A DNA stretch of 64,000 nt, from assembly GCA_027021365.1 (NCBI GenBank), contig JALUUM010000037.1, positions 39,025 through 103,024 on the forward strand, read 5' to 3'. This DNA comes from Spirochaetales bacterium (GTDB lineage: Bacteria > Spirochaetota > Spirochaetia > SZUA-6). Of this stretch, positions 52,673 to 62,420 are shown in pieces (the first letter of the stretch is position 1; the number at the start of each line of letters is the position of its first letter). Under the pieces are notes generated by a model. That model ran no database searches and was not told where the DNA came from. It was given only the letters and a program-made list of their open reading frames with translations. The translations under genes were made by a program, and so were the position numbers.

Positions 52673-53842
52673 ATGGAAGAGGTTGAGAAAAGAGTAAACC
52701 ATTTAGGAAATATTGAAAATCTCCCAGGTAATAATTCAATAAGACCAAAGATTCTTATTGCGGATGATGATGAAGTATCAAGAAAGTTAATGAAAAGCTA
52801 TCTTGATGGTGAAGATTATATCTTCATGGAAGCTGAAAATGGCATTGAGACAATTAGAATCTCAACGGAACATTATCCTGATATAGTATTATTGGATATT
52901 ATGATGCCCAAGCTAAACGGATTCGAAGTGTGTAAGATTCTTAAGAGCAAGAACGAAACTGTTGACATTCCTGTGATAATGATTACTTCTCTCAAAGCTT
53001 ACGAGGATCAGATAAAAGGAATAAAAGCCGGAGCCAATGATTTTTTGTATAAACCGATAAGGAGAGAGAACCTTAAATTTCGTGTTCGAAACAATCTCCT
53101 TTTAAAGAAATTACATGATAACACAAAGGAATCATATAAAAAATTGAAAGAAACAGAAGCGATGCGCGATAACCTTTTTCATATGGTAGTTCACGATTTA
53201 AAACAACCAATAACTGCAATCAAGGGTTACCTCCAACTTATGGAAATGGAATCAAGTATATCCCTTCAAAATAAGATAACAAACTATATCAGAGATATAA
53301 ATGAGCAGACAGATTCTCTGTTGAGGATTATTAGTTCGGTACTTGATATTAATCGACTCGAGAATGAAAAATTACCTTTGAAACAAGAGGAAGTCGATGT
53401 TCAGGAGATTATCAATGAAGTCATTAAAAGTCATAGATCAAGAATAGAAAACAGAAATATTGATTTTGTCACTGAAAGCTCTGATGTTACTGCATACTGT
53501 GACAAAGAACTCATTTACAGAGTTATCCTCAATCTGTTTGGTAATGCCCTGAAATGGACATCACAGTATGGAAAAATAAGCATAAGGTTAAAAAAGGACG
53601 GCAACTATTTGAGAATCGAAATCGAAGATGACGGTCCCGGCATTCCTCTTGAGTATCAAGAAAAAATATTTGAAAAATACTGGTCCAAAGGAAACTTCCA
53701 GGGTAACAGTATACACTCTGCCGGCCTCGGGCTTGCTTTCTGTAAATTGGCCGTCGAAGCTAACGGAGGACGGATTGGTGTACGCAGCGAGACCTCAAAA
53801 GGAAGTATCTTCTGGTTTACCATACCCATGAGTTTGCAATGA
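52673..53842 (+). CDS. Response regulator-histidine kinase fusion
   Basis: About 389 residues. The receiver domain (26-145) has Asp75 in VLLDIMMPK. The HisKA domain has His174 in MVVHDLKQPI, and the ATPase part has NLFGNALKWT, DDGPGIP and GLGLAF. The kinase is cytoplasmic, with no membrane segment. Receiver-first fusions often take input from another kinase, such as the hybrid kinase downstream. TTG 52655 gives a longer frame but ATG 52673 is preferred. Confidence 0.92.
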   Translation: MEEVEKRVNHLGNIENLPGNNSIRPKILIADDDEVSRKLMKSYLDGEDYIFMEAENGIETIRISTEHYPDIVLLDIMMPKLNGFEVCKILKSKNETVDIPVIMITSLKAYEDQIKGIKAGANDFLYKPIRRENLKFRVRNNLLLKKLHDNTKESYKKLKETEAMRDNLFHMVVHDLKQPITAIKGYLQLMEMESSISLQNKITNYIRDINEQTDSLLRIISSVLDINRLENEKLPLKQEEVDVQEIINEVIKSHRSRIENRNIDFVTESSDVTAYCDKELIYRVILNLFGNALKWTSQYGKISIRLKKDGNYLRIEIEDDGPGIPLEYQEKIFEKYWSKGNFQGNSIHSAGLGLAFCKLAVEANGGRIGVRSETSKGSIFWFTIPMSLQ

Positions 53843-53851
53843 TTATGATTA

Positions 53852-55636
53852 TCAACTCTCTTCGTTACTCTCCGTTTTAAACCCCTTCATTTCTTCAATT
53901 AGAATCTCAAGATTCTTTCTGTTTTCATCACTAAGTACGGTGACCTTGTTTACCACATCTCGTATATTATCTATTCCGTCGACAATTTCATTTATGCTGG
54001 ACATCGACCTGGAGGATATCTCTTTCACGGATATCTGAGACTTCGACACCTCTCTTGCACCGATTTCCATTTCCGCAGAACCATTCTTTATTTCTTCTGT
54101 TATATGGAGAAGTGTAGTGCTTGCCTGTAATATTTCAGCACTTCCGTTGGATAGCTCTGTCATATTATTTGAGATTTCATGAAAAGCATTCTCCACTTCA
54201 TTTACCTCTTTGTTTATGTCCGAGAATGCAACTCCGCTTTCCACACTCGCCCTTATGGCAGCATTGATTTTTTCCACAACGCCATTCAATAATTCTGCGA
54301 TTTCCTTTGAGTTTTGCCCGGTTGATTCGGCTAATTTTCTTATCTCATCTGCGACCACTGCGAATCCTTTGCCATAATCTCCGGCATGAGCCGCCTCGAT
54401 TGCGGCATTCATCGACAAGAGATTTGTCTGAGAAGATATATTGTTTATAACTTCTATTATCTCAAGTATATCACCTACACTTTTTGATACCTGATTAATG
54501 ATCTCGTTTGTTCTTGCAACCTTGTTTCCTCCTTCCTGGGTTATATCAACCAATTTCTTTGTAGATTCATACCTCTCCGATGCAATCCTGGTTACATTTC
54601 TTATCGAAGCTGCCATCTCTTCTATCGAAGAAGAAGTCTCTTCGATGGCAGAAGCCTGATTATTTATCGCATCAGCCAAGCTGGAGATATTTGCAAGTAT
54701 TTCTTCCACCGCAGACGATGAATCTGAGATGCTTCTATCGAGATTAGAAAATTCGTTTTTCAGAACACTGATCTGAGAAACTATCAGGGCAACGGATTCA
54801 GAAGTTTTTCTGGCAATCTCAATAAGTGAATTGCTGATAGTATCTCCCTTTAATGAAGCAGCCTTTGTCCTGTCTATAATCGTCCTTAAATTTGAAATAG
54901 CTGTGTTGAAATGCCCGGCCAGGACTCCTATTTCATCCTTTGATTTCATAGCAAGGCTTACCGTGAGATCTCGATTCCCAATGCGTTCCGTTATTAGAAC
55001 TATTTTATCCAGTTTCCTCAAGAATGGCATTATGAACAATAGGAAGAATATCAAGACAATGGCCAAGATCAACGCCAGTACTATGAATGTAGAATAAACC
55101 GATGTCACAAGGGATCGATTCATATTTATAGAAGCCCTATCTATCATTTTATTCTGAGTTTTGAGAAACCATCCAAAAGCTTCAATGGCAGGTTTATCGT
55201 TTATTTTCACAACCTTGTCTACTTCTCGTATACTCATACCCTTATCAAAGAGACTCTTTGCTTCGTTTATAGCCTTATGATATCTGGACATTGTATTGCT
55301 AATTATCGCAAGATTCTTTTTTTCCTCTTCCGACAGATCAGGGAATTTCCTGTACTCCGCAACAAGTTTCATAAAATGGGTAAAAGATTCATCTGCCAAT
55401 TTCAAATATTTTGGATCCTGCCGCAGAATGTAATTCTTGAAATGATGTATTGCACCTCCGTAACCAAGATCAGATTTCATCTCCGAAATCAATCTGCTTC
55501 GCCTGAAGATGTTATCGCTAAAGTTGTTCCAGGCTATTCTCATTGTTATAAGATCACGGTACTGAGATATTCCGGAAACAACAAGAAGGATACCAACGAT
55601 TACTGTAAAAACAATCAATTTGATTCTAATTCTCAT
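53852..55636 (-). CDS. Methyl-accepting chemotaxis protein
   Basis: About 594 residues. A membrane segment (3-25), a periplasmic four-helix sensor (about 30-180), a second membrane segment (about 182-205), HAMP (about 206-260) and the signalling domain follow. The hairpin tip reads [20 protein letters not shown]. It reports ligands to CheA. ATG 55636 is about 10 nt after GGAGG; a TTG at 55657 lies upstream of that site. It converges with the response-regulator kinase gene. Confidence 0.92.
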   Translation of the reverse strand: MRIRIKLIVFTVIVGILLVVSGISQYRDLITMRIAWNNFSDNIFRRSRLISEMKSDLGYGGAIHHFKNYILRQDPKYLKLADESFTHFMKLVAEYRKFPDLSEEEKKNLAIISNTMSRYHKAINEAKSLFDKGMSIREVDKVVKINDKPAIEAFGWFLKTQNKMIDRASINMNRSLVTSVYSTFIVLALILAIVLIFFLLFIMPFLRKLDKIVLITERIGNRDLTVSLAMKSKDEIGVLAGHFNTAISNLRTIIDRTKAASLKGDTISNSLIEIARKTSESVALIVSQISVLKNEFSNLDRSISDSSSAVEEILANISSLADAINNQASAIEETSSSIEEMAASIRNVTRIASERYESTKKLVDITQEGGNKVARTNEIINQVSKSVGDILEIIEVINNISSQTNLLSMNAAIEAAHAGDYGKGFAVVADEIRKLAESTGQNSKEIAELLNGVVEKINAAIRASVESGVAFSDINKEVNEVENAFHEISNNMTELSNGSAEILQASTTLLHITEEIKNGSAEMEIGAREVSKSQISVKEISSRSMSSINEIVDGIDNIRDVVNKVTVLSDENRKNLEILIEEMKGFKTESNEES

Positions 55637-55721
55637 AGTGTATAGAACCTCCTGCAACTGGTAATTATAATAATATGTAAATTAATTGAAATCAATAAAC
55701 ATATTTATTATTATTTTAATA

Positions 55722-58700
55722 ATGAATTATAAGCCGAAAAAGATTCTACAGTTCATAATATGGAAGCTAGCTATAACCATTCTTCCCATTATAATCGTTA
55801 TAGCTGCGCTTACGGTATTCCTGATTAAGCACAGTTCAGATTCCCGACTTAAAACCATAAAAGAAACAGAGAGGAATAATATCACTCTGCAGGCAGAATT
55901 GTTAGAACACGATTTTTCTGTACCGATTGAGGATATAAAATATCTTATCGAGCAACCCGCTGTAAGGGAGGTCATAGATTCAAATTTCAACAATAAGGCT
56001 ATTACAAAGGCTGAAAGAATGCTTCTGGCATTTTCAAAATGGCGAAGCAGATATGACCAAATCAGAATAATTGATTCTTCCGGCAAAGAAATCTTAAGGA
56101 TCAACTTTACAGAGGGTTTTCCTACCGTTGTGGCAAAATCAAAACTTCAGAATAAGGGAAACCGGGAGTACGTACGGAGGACTTTAAAGCTTCGCAAAGG
56201 AAATATCTACATATCTGCCATAGATTACAACATTGAATATGGGCAGATAGAAAAACCGGAAAAAGAGGTAGTGCGATTTGCTTCGCCTATTTTCAACTCC
56301 AAAGGTGACGTCAAATCAATCTTTATAATAAATTACTACGCAGACAGAATATTGGAATATATAAGAGACATATCATTGCACTCTAACGGTGTGATATATC
56401 TGGTTGATTCCCAATTGAAACCTTTTTTGACCATTAAAACAAATAAAACAAACAATAACCATCTGAAAACAGTCATACTGAACAACAATCAGAATTCAAT
56501 TAATGTCTCCGAAAGCATCAGAAAAGCAATATTAGCAAATGAGGAAGGCCAATTTCTGATAGAGGGAAACCTGGTAACTTTCAAGAAAATAGGAATATTC
56601 AATAATGTAACCAGGAATAAGGCTTTAGTTTTTTCAGGAAATAGCTGGAAACTTATATCTTACGTCAAAAGAGAAACAATTGAATCTTCCCTGTATGATT
56701 TTAAGATTAGGATACTTGTAACTTTTTTCATTCTCTCTCTTATCATAATAATTGGTGGGGTGGTTATAATTTTACTACAGCACAGGAGCAAGCAAGCAAG
56801 TGATCTGCTGATAGAAAATAGAATCCGTTTCAAGCAATTAATACAAACAATGGATGAGGGGGTTATACTATTTGATAGGCAGGGCTTTGTAATATTCACC
56901 AATAAGAAATTTTCAGAAATAACCGGTTATGATTATGCTGAATTGATCGGAAAACACCTTGTTAACCTACCCATTAAGGAAAACAGATACAGGTTGTTCT
57001 TAAAGTGGAAAAAAGAGTTCCAAGCCGGAGAGATACAACCCAGAGAAATGACCGTAGAAAGATCAAACGGTTCGATGACTCTTATAGCCATAAAGCCTTC
57101 CATTATAACGGATGAAGCAGGTAAAATCCTGGGTTTCATGGGGATTGTAAAGGATATAACCAAACAAAAGGCAATGGAAGAGAAACTGCACGAAGAATCA
57201 CAGTTCTTTCAATTGAATCCTGCAGTATTGTTAAGAGCAAATTCAGATGGAAAGATAACTTTTTGCAATCCCAAGGCTCGCTCCTTTTTCGGAGAAAATC
57301 CTGTGGGCAAAAAAATTAATGCCCTTACACAGTCGAAAATTGCAGATGATATAAAAAAATTGCCCCCCGGAAAATCCTTTCAGTTCGAAATTCAGAAAGG
57401 TAACGCAACAAACCTATTTACGGTTACCAAGAATCAGAAAGGTGATTCAACATATTTTTATGGTTCTGATATAACCAGGCTGAAGGAGGCAAATAGAGAA
57501 AAACTCAGATTGTTACAAGCTGTTGAGCAGAGTGAAAGTACTATTATTATTACAGATCAGGACCAAAAAATTATTTTTGCCAATAAATCGCTGGAAAAAA
57601 TATCCGGTTATAAACTGGTAGAGGTTATGGGTAAGACTCCATCAATATTTCGTTCAGGCCTTACTCCTAAAAAAACCTATGAATCACTGGATGCGGCAAT
57701 TAGAGCGGGAAAAACCTGGAAGGGTGAGTTTATCAACAGAAAAAAAGACGGCAGTCTTTACTGGGAACACGCCGTTATAACACCTGTAACTAATGATAGA
57801 GGTGAAATAATAAATTTTGTAGCAGTCAAAGATGATGTAACAAATCAGAAAGAGATGGAAATAAAACTCAAAGAGGCAAAAGAAGAAGCAGAGAAAGCCA
57901 ACAGGTTGAAAAGTGCGTTTCTTGCAAACATGTCACACGAAATCAGAACCCCTATGAATGCAATAATCGGCTATACGGATTTACTTCTTGAAAAAGAGAG
58001 GAATACTGAAAAGAGAGATTTTCTGAATATCATAAAAGAATCCGGCAATACATTACTCAACCTTATAAACGATATACTTGATCTGTCAAAGATAGAAGCA
58101 GATAGAATGGAAATCAATTCAAAACCCTTCTCAGTTATTCATGTTTTAGACCATATAGTAAGTATGTTCAAATACAGAATAGAGGAGAAGGGTTTAAAGC
58201 TAATCGTGGATATTGACAAATCGATACCGAAAAACATATACGGGGACGAATTGCGCTTTTCCCAGATAATAATAAATTTCATGAGTAATGCTCTCAAATT
58301 CACCGAAAAGGGAAGCATTACTTTATCTGCCAAATACAAGAAAAAAAAGCTCCTTGTTTCTGTCTCCGACACAGGAATAGGAATAAAAAAGGAGGATCAG
58401 AAAATAATATTTGATCCCTTTTCACAGTTGAATACAACGATGAACAAGACCGTTAACGGGACCGGGTTGGGACTGGCCATTTCTAAAAAACTTGCAAAAC
58501 TCATGCATGGAAACATTACCCTTAAGAGCACCTTTGGGGAAGGTTCTACTTTTACATTAAATCTTCCCATTCATATTGCTAATGTAGAAAGCGAAGAAAC
58601 AATCACCGAAGGGAATAAAACCGGATTACTAAACATGAAAGAAAACTCACATACATCCGCAGAATCCGAAATTGAAAAATACGTGGGCTTGGCAGATAAA

Positions 58701-59669
58701 TGGATGAGGAAATTTGAAGACCAGGAAGAGATAATCGACGTTCTGAAAATGGGTATAAAAAAATTACCCAGGATATACAAAAGGTTGGAAGATGCTGTTC
58801 TTAAACAAGATAAGGAGGGAATTCGGTTCATAGCTCATGAGCTTAAAGGCATGTCAGGCAATCTGAAAATGGATGAGGTATATGAAATAAGTAAAAGAAT
58901 AGAGGAGGAAAGCAACAAAAATGAGTGTAACATTTCAACGGTCAGAAACCTTCTTGTTGATCTTAAAAGTATCATATTTAGTATTCCCGCAGATTTTTTG
59001 AATAACAAAGGTGGAAACAAGGGACACAATTTACCTAACGTGGATTTCAAGATTCTTCTTGCAGAGGATAACCATATAAACCAGGAATTGATGAAAAAGA
59101 TTCTTGAGATGATGCATCTCTCCTGTGATGTGGCCGAAAACGGAGAGCAAGTACTACAGATGTTAGATAAGGAGAAATACGACCTCCTCTTAATGGATAT
59201 TCAAATGCCTAAACTCGACGGGACACAAGCCTTAAAAAAAATAAGGAAAGATCATAGATTGAAAGGGCTTCATATAATCGCACTTACTGCAAACGCTTTG
59301 AAAGGAGATGCAGAAAAATATCGTAAAATGGGTTTTGACGACTACGTTTCCAAGCCAATTAACATACCTGATTTCAAGGAAAAATTGTGCAGGCTCATTA
59401 TTGCAAAATCAGAATCGGAATTAAAACCGAAGAAGAGACCAAAACTTAAAAAGCATGAAATCGAAAAACTAAGAAAAATGGCAGAAATCATTAAAGAAAA
59501 TCTTTCAATATTCAATTATGATGCTCTAATAAATCTCTCAAATGAAATGGAATCTTTATCCCACGAAACAGTTTTTCGAGAGCTGAGCAACGAAGTTCGT
59601 GTAGCGGCAAATTCTTTCAATGATAGAATGCTTCTCGACATTCTTAATAAGATATTGGACCTGGTTTAA
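55722..59669 (+). CDS. Large hybrid histidine kinase (sensor, PAS x3, HisKA, HATPase, HPt, receiver)
   Basis: About 1315 residues. Two membrane segments (about 15-35 and 330-351) flank a Cache-like extracytoplasmic sensor (WRSRYDQIRIIDSSGKEILR). Three PAS domains follow, then HisKA with His about 739 (ANMSHEIRTPMNAIIGYTDL), HATPase (NFMSNALKFT, DTGIGI, GTGLGLAI), an HPt-like histidine about 1039 (AHELKGMSG) and a receiver with Asp about 1159 (LLMDIQMPKLDG). It can run a complete phosphorelay. No ribosome site precedes the ATG. Upstream TTG 55686 would add 12 residues. Confidence 0.92.
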   Translation: MNYKPKKILQFIIWKLAITILPIIIVIAALTVFLIKHSSDSRLKTIKETERNNITLQAELLEHDFSVPIEDIKYLIEQPAVREVIDSNFNNKAITKAERMLLAFSKWRSRYDQIRIIDSSGKEILRINFTEGFPTVVAKSKLQNKGNREYVRRTLKLRKGNIYISAIDYNIEYGQIEKPEKEVVRFASPIFNSKGDVKSIFIINYYADRILEYIRDISLHSNGVIYLVDSQLKPFLTIKTNKTNNNHLKTVILNNNQNSINVSESIRKAILANEEGQFLIEGNLVTFKKIGIFNNVTRNKALVFSGNSWKLISYVKRETIESSLYDFKIRILVTFFILSLIIIIGGVVIILLQHRSKQASDLLIENRIRFKQLIQTMDEGVILFDRQGFVIFTNKKFSEITGYDYAELIGKHLVNLPIKENRYRLFLKWKKEFQAGEIQPREMTVERSNGSMTLIAIKPSIITDEAGKILGFMGIVKDITKQKAMEEKLHEESQFFQLNPAVLLRANSDGKITFCNPKARSFFGENPVGKKINALTQSKIADDIKKLPPGKSFQFEIQKGNATNLFTVTKNQKGDSTYFYGSDITRLKEANREKLRLLQAVEQSESTIIITDQDQKIIFANKSLEKISGYKLVEVMGKTPSIFRSGLTPKKTYESLDAAIRAGKTWKGEFINRKKDGSLYWEHAVITPVTNDRGEIINFVAVKDDVTNQKEMEIKLKEAKEEAEKANRLKSAFLANMSHEIRTPMNAIIGYTDLLLEKERNTEKRDFLNIIKESGNTLLNLINDILDLSKIEADRMEINSKPFSVIHVLDHIVSMFKYRIEEKGLKLIVDIDKSIPKNIYGDELRFSQIIINFMSNALKFTEKGSITLSAKYKKKKLLVSVSDTGIGIKKEDQKIIFDPFSQLNTTMNKTVNGTGLGLAISKKLAKLMHGNITLKSTFGEGSTFTLNLPIHIANVESEETITEGNKTGLLNMKENSHTSAESEIEKYVGLADKWMRKFEDQEEIIDVLKMGIKKLPRIYKRLEDAVLKQDKEGIRFIAHELKGMSGNLKMDEVYEISKRIEEESNKNECNISTVRNLLVDLKSIIFSIPADFLNNKGGNKGHNLPNVDFKILLAEDNHINQELMKKILEMMHLSCDVAENGEQVLQMLDKEKYDLLLMDIQMPKLDGTQALKKIRKDHRLKGLHIIALTANALKGDAEKYRKMGFDDYVSKPINIPDFKEKLCRLIIAKSESELKPKKRPKLKKHEIEKLRKMAEIIKENLSIFNYDALINLSNEMESLSHETVFRELSNEVRVAANSFNDRMLLDILNKILDLV

Positions 59670-59705
59670 ATATTTAGCATTTAGTAATGGTATTTAGACT
59701 GGAAA

Positions 59706-60773
59706 TTAATCCGAAAAAAAATGTTTTACTTCCAATATCCGCTGTTTGTGTTTGAAATACAACTCTACTAATCTCGGATCTAATTGCTTACCGGATTCAT
59801 TCTTTATTATATCATCTATCTTCTCCTCGGGAAAAGCATCTTTATAAACACGCTTAGTTCCCAATGCATCGTAAATGTCCGAAATAGTTACAATTCTTGC
59901 TTCGATAGGAATTTCCTCTTCTTTAAGTCCATTTACGTATCCCGTACCATCCCATTTTTCATGATGATAAAGAGCAATGTTTCTTGCAATAGCGTCTATT
60001 TCCTCACCTTCCAGCATTCTTGCACCTATAACTACATGTTCCTGCATCTTTTTAAACTCTTCAGGTGTATATCTCCCGGATTTTTTAAGAAGAGCATCCG
60101 GCAATCCCACTTTCCCGACATCATGGAGCGAAGAATACAGTTTTATTTTCTTGACAATTTCTTTATCCAATCCATACAGCTCGGCAAATAGTGTCGAATA
60201 CTCTGAAACTCGCTTTATATGGTTTCCCGTATCTGTATCATTGTAATAATTTACAGTTTCCAAGGCCGAAACGAGTCTGTATGTCAACTTCTCAAGTTTT
60301 TGGGTTTTTTCATCCACTAACTTGCTTAGATGAGCTTCCCGATCCGACAGAAGCAAATTTTTCTCCTGTAAATCGTCACGCATTCTTTTTAAATTAAGAT
60401 GGGTGTTTACACGCGAAATTAGCTCTTCTCTTTTGAATGGCTTTGTTATATAGTCTACTCCACCGGCATTGAACGCCTTTACAATACTTTTAGTATCTGT
60501 CACTGCCGTTATAAAAATAATGGGTATATCTTTTGTTGCAGAATGTGCCTTTAACTTTTCTGCGACTTCAAAGCCATCCATTACAGGCATCATTATATCA
60601 AGCAATATCAGATCCGGAGGATCGCTTTTTATCTTTTCAATTAGATTTTCACTGTCTGAAACCAAAAGTACATTGTAATTTGTATCCCGAGTTATAATAC
60701 CTGCCAGAATCCTTCTATTTTCAGCAACATCATCAACGATAAGTATTTTATATTTTCTTTCAGATAAACTCAT
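59706..60773 (-). CDS. Response regulator with HD-GYP-type phosphodiesterase domain
   Basis: 355 residues. The receiver has Asp59 in LILLDIMMPVMDG. A coiled linker leads to an HD-GYP domain: LTYRLVSALETVNYYNDTDTGNHIKR, LHDVGKVGLPD, ALYHHEKWDGTGYVNGL and ARIVTISDIYDAL. The metal-binding HD pair is intact, but the GYP triplet reads GYV. It probably hydrolyses cyclic di-GMP on phosphorylation. It converges with the hybrid kinase gene and is a likely partner. Confidence 0.9.
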   Translation of the reverse strand: MSLSERKYKILIVDDVAENRRILAGIITRDTNYNVLLVSDSENLIEKIKSDPPDLILLDIMMPVMDGFEVAEKLKAHSATKDIPIIFITAVTDTKSIVKAFNAGGVDYITKPFKREELISRVNTHLNLKRMRDDLQEKNLLLSDREAHLSKLVDEKTQKLEKLTYRLVSALETVNYYNDTDTGNHIKRVSEYSTLFAELYGLDKEIVKKIKLYSSLHDVGKVGLPDALLKKSGRYTPEEFKKMQEHVVIGARMLEGEEIDAIARNIALYHHEKWDGTGYVNGLKEEEIPIEARIVTISDIYDALGTKRVYKDAFPEEKIDDIIKNESGKQLDPRLVELYFKHKQRILEVKHFFSD

Positions 60774-60915
60774 TCATTATACCTCGGAATATATCAAAAC
60801 CAATATGTCTAAATATAAATATTGTATAATTTCACAGTCAAGGATAAGAAATAATTCAGATCTAAAAATCGTACAATTTCCGCTATTGATCATGCTATTA
60901 AAAACTGGATGGGCA

Positions 60916-61914
60916 TCAAAGATATTTCATATCGAAATCGAATCTTTCTTTGAAAAATTCAGCAATTTGGTTATGAGAAATGTGAAAGTATTTAGCAGCT
61001 ATCTTTAGACTTTTGAAAAAAAGTCTCCTTCGCAATCTATTTGTGATAAAAGCAATAATGGTTACCACAAAGCTAACAATCAATATCAAAAGTAACAAAA
61101 TCAAAGGAATAACCAGTTGTTCTATATCGTATTTATAGGAACCAAGCGACCTTTCAGCGCCATACGATATTAATACTAGAGCACACCCAATGATTAAAAT
61201 CAGTTGCAATATTTCTGACACCATAAATCTTAAGACAGAAGATTTTTTGAATAGCTTAGAAATTGATCTGTGGTTACGAATGGAAAAAGAATCGGAGATT
61301 TCATTAAGTAAATTATTTACTCCAAGGTTCGGGTTAAGAAGATCAGGATTTGAGGAATCTGAAGGTATTTTTCCTTTCCGTTTCCATTCTCTTCTCTCTA
61401 GGATCCATATAGCTTCCTTGAAAAGCTCCAATACTTCGCCAGGTTGCTTATCTCTAAAGGGTTCCTTTTTATGTGAAAGAATTTTATAGTAATTCCTAAC
61501 AAGATCGCTTGCCTTAATACCCTTTCTCACGCATATATTTTGCATTACACCTGCAAATAATATTCTCCTATGTTCTTCAGATAGTAACTCCCTAATATCC
61601 TCCGGAGGAATCAGCAGATGTAGTAATAACGGTAACAATTCTTCATCGCTATAGGAATAAAGTTTTCTTTCAAGAAAATACTTATCGAAGTTAACCAGAT
61701 AATCTTCTATGTTGAACTTTACAATCACTTCATTATCAGAAGTGAGTTTGTTAGCGATATCCTGTTCATATTCCACATGCTCTTTTATCCACCCTGCCTG
61801 TTGCCTTATGAAGCCAATAAAAGCACCTTCTTCATCTATACTATCCCTTTCATCGGCGAATCTGTCAAATCTGCTGAAAAAGAACTCCTTGACTGAATTA
61901 AGAAAACTTGACAT
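60916..61914 (-). CDS. Protein with two C-terminal membrane segments, unknown function
   Basis: 332 residues. The N-terminal 235 residues are soluble and charged, with helical segments such as LLHLLIPPEDIRELLSEEHR. Two membrane segments (LRFMVSEILQLILIIGCALVLI and IPLILLLLILIVSFVVTIIAF) lie near 235-305, followed by a basic tail. No domain was recognised. It is a single AT-rich gene near the integrase; no recombination site was found around it, so a cassette origin is not supported. Confidence 0.65.
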   Translation of the reverse strand: MSSFLNSVKEFFFSRFDRFADERDSIDEEGAFIGFIRQQAGWIKEHVEYEQDIANKLTSDNEVIVKFNIEDYLVNFDKYFLERKLYSYSDEELLPLLLHLLIPPEDIRELLSEEHRRILFAGVMQNICVRKGIKASDLVRNYYKILSHKKEPFRDKQPGEVLELFKEAIWILERREWKRKGKIPSDSSNPDLLNPNLGVNNLLNEISDSFSIRNHRSISKLFKKSSVLRFMVSEILQLILIIGCALVLISYGAERSLGSYKYDIEQLVIPLILLLLILIVSFVVTIIAFITNRLRRRLFFKSLKIAAKYFHISHNQIAEFFKERFDFDMKYL

Positions 61915-62420
61915 ATAGCAAACTCCCTTTTACCAATTATACGGGTAAGCCTTTACCTGTCAAATTAATCTGTTTGAATATATTTAATCTTTGCATTCTG
62001 AGGACATATGCGAGGCGTACCGAAGAAAAATCATAGAGAGCAAAGATGCTTTTCTGCAGCAAACTCAATAATAAAACCAGCTTTTTTAAAAGGCTTGGGT
62101 TTAAAAATACTATTGAAATCATCAGAATTATAACATAAAATGAAGCTTGATTATTTGAATAATATATCATAGCTGTTATTATGTATTTATTAAAATGTTT
62201 TTATGATATATTATTGTCAAAAGCATTGACAGCCTGTTTCGGCGGCGTCTTTGTACTTTAAGGGAAGGGTCTCTTTTGAGGTTGCCTCTCTTTGCCTCCC
62301 GATAGCGGATACATTTAAAACCGCTGTTCTGTTCGGAGAATTGCGTTAAATAGTTTTCCATATAACTGAGTTTTTTCCAAAAAAATATACCCTATTAAAA
62401 GCGGTTCATCGACATATCGG
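61915..62420. other. Intergenic region downstream of the integrase
   Basis: Contains a 14-bp perfect inverted repeat AATAATATATCATA (62158-62171 and 62202-62215) and, next to it, a GC-rich stretch (62226-62340) unlike the AT-rich surroundings. A GTTAAAT heptamer matching the integron core GTTRRRY is at 62345-62351. No gene is supported; a frame at 62179-62361 is doubtful. Confidence 0.6.
62158..62215. repeat. 14-bp inverted repeat near the integrase
   Basis: AATAATATATCATA and TATGATATATTATT are perfect inverted arms separated by 30 bp. They could be a terminator, a protein-binding pair or an element boundary. Confidence 0.65.

Noticed and set aside
60774..60915. attC site downstream of the 332-residue gene
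   Set aside because: No GTTRRRY or RYYYAAC heptamers were found in the gap, so a cassette is not supported.
62179..62361. 60-codon frame in the GC-rich island
   Set aside because: Very Arg/Lys-rich, no ribosome site, and no recognised family; more likely non-coding.
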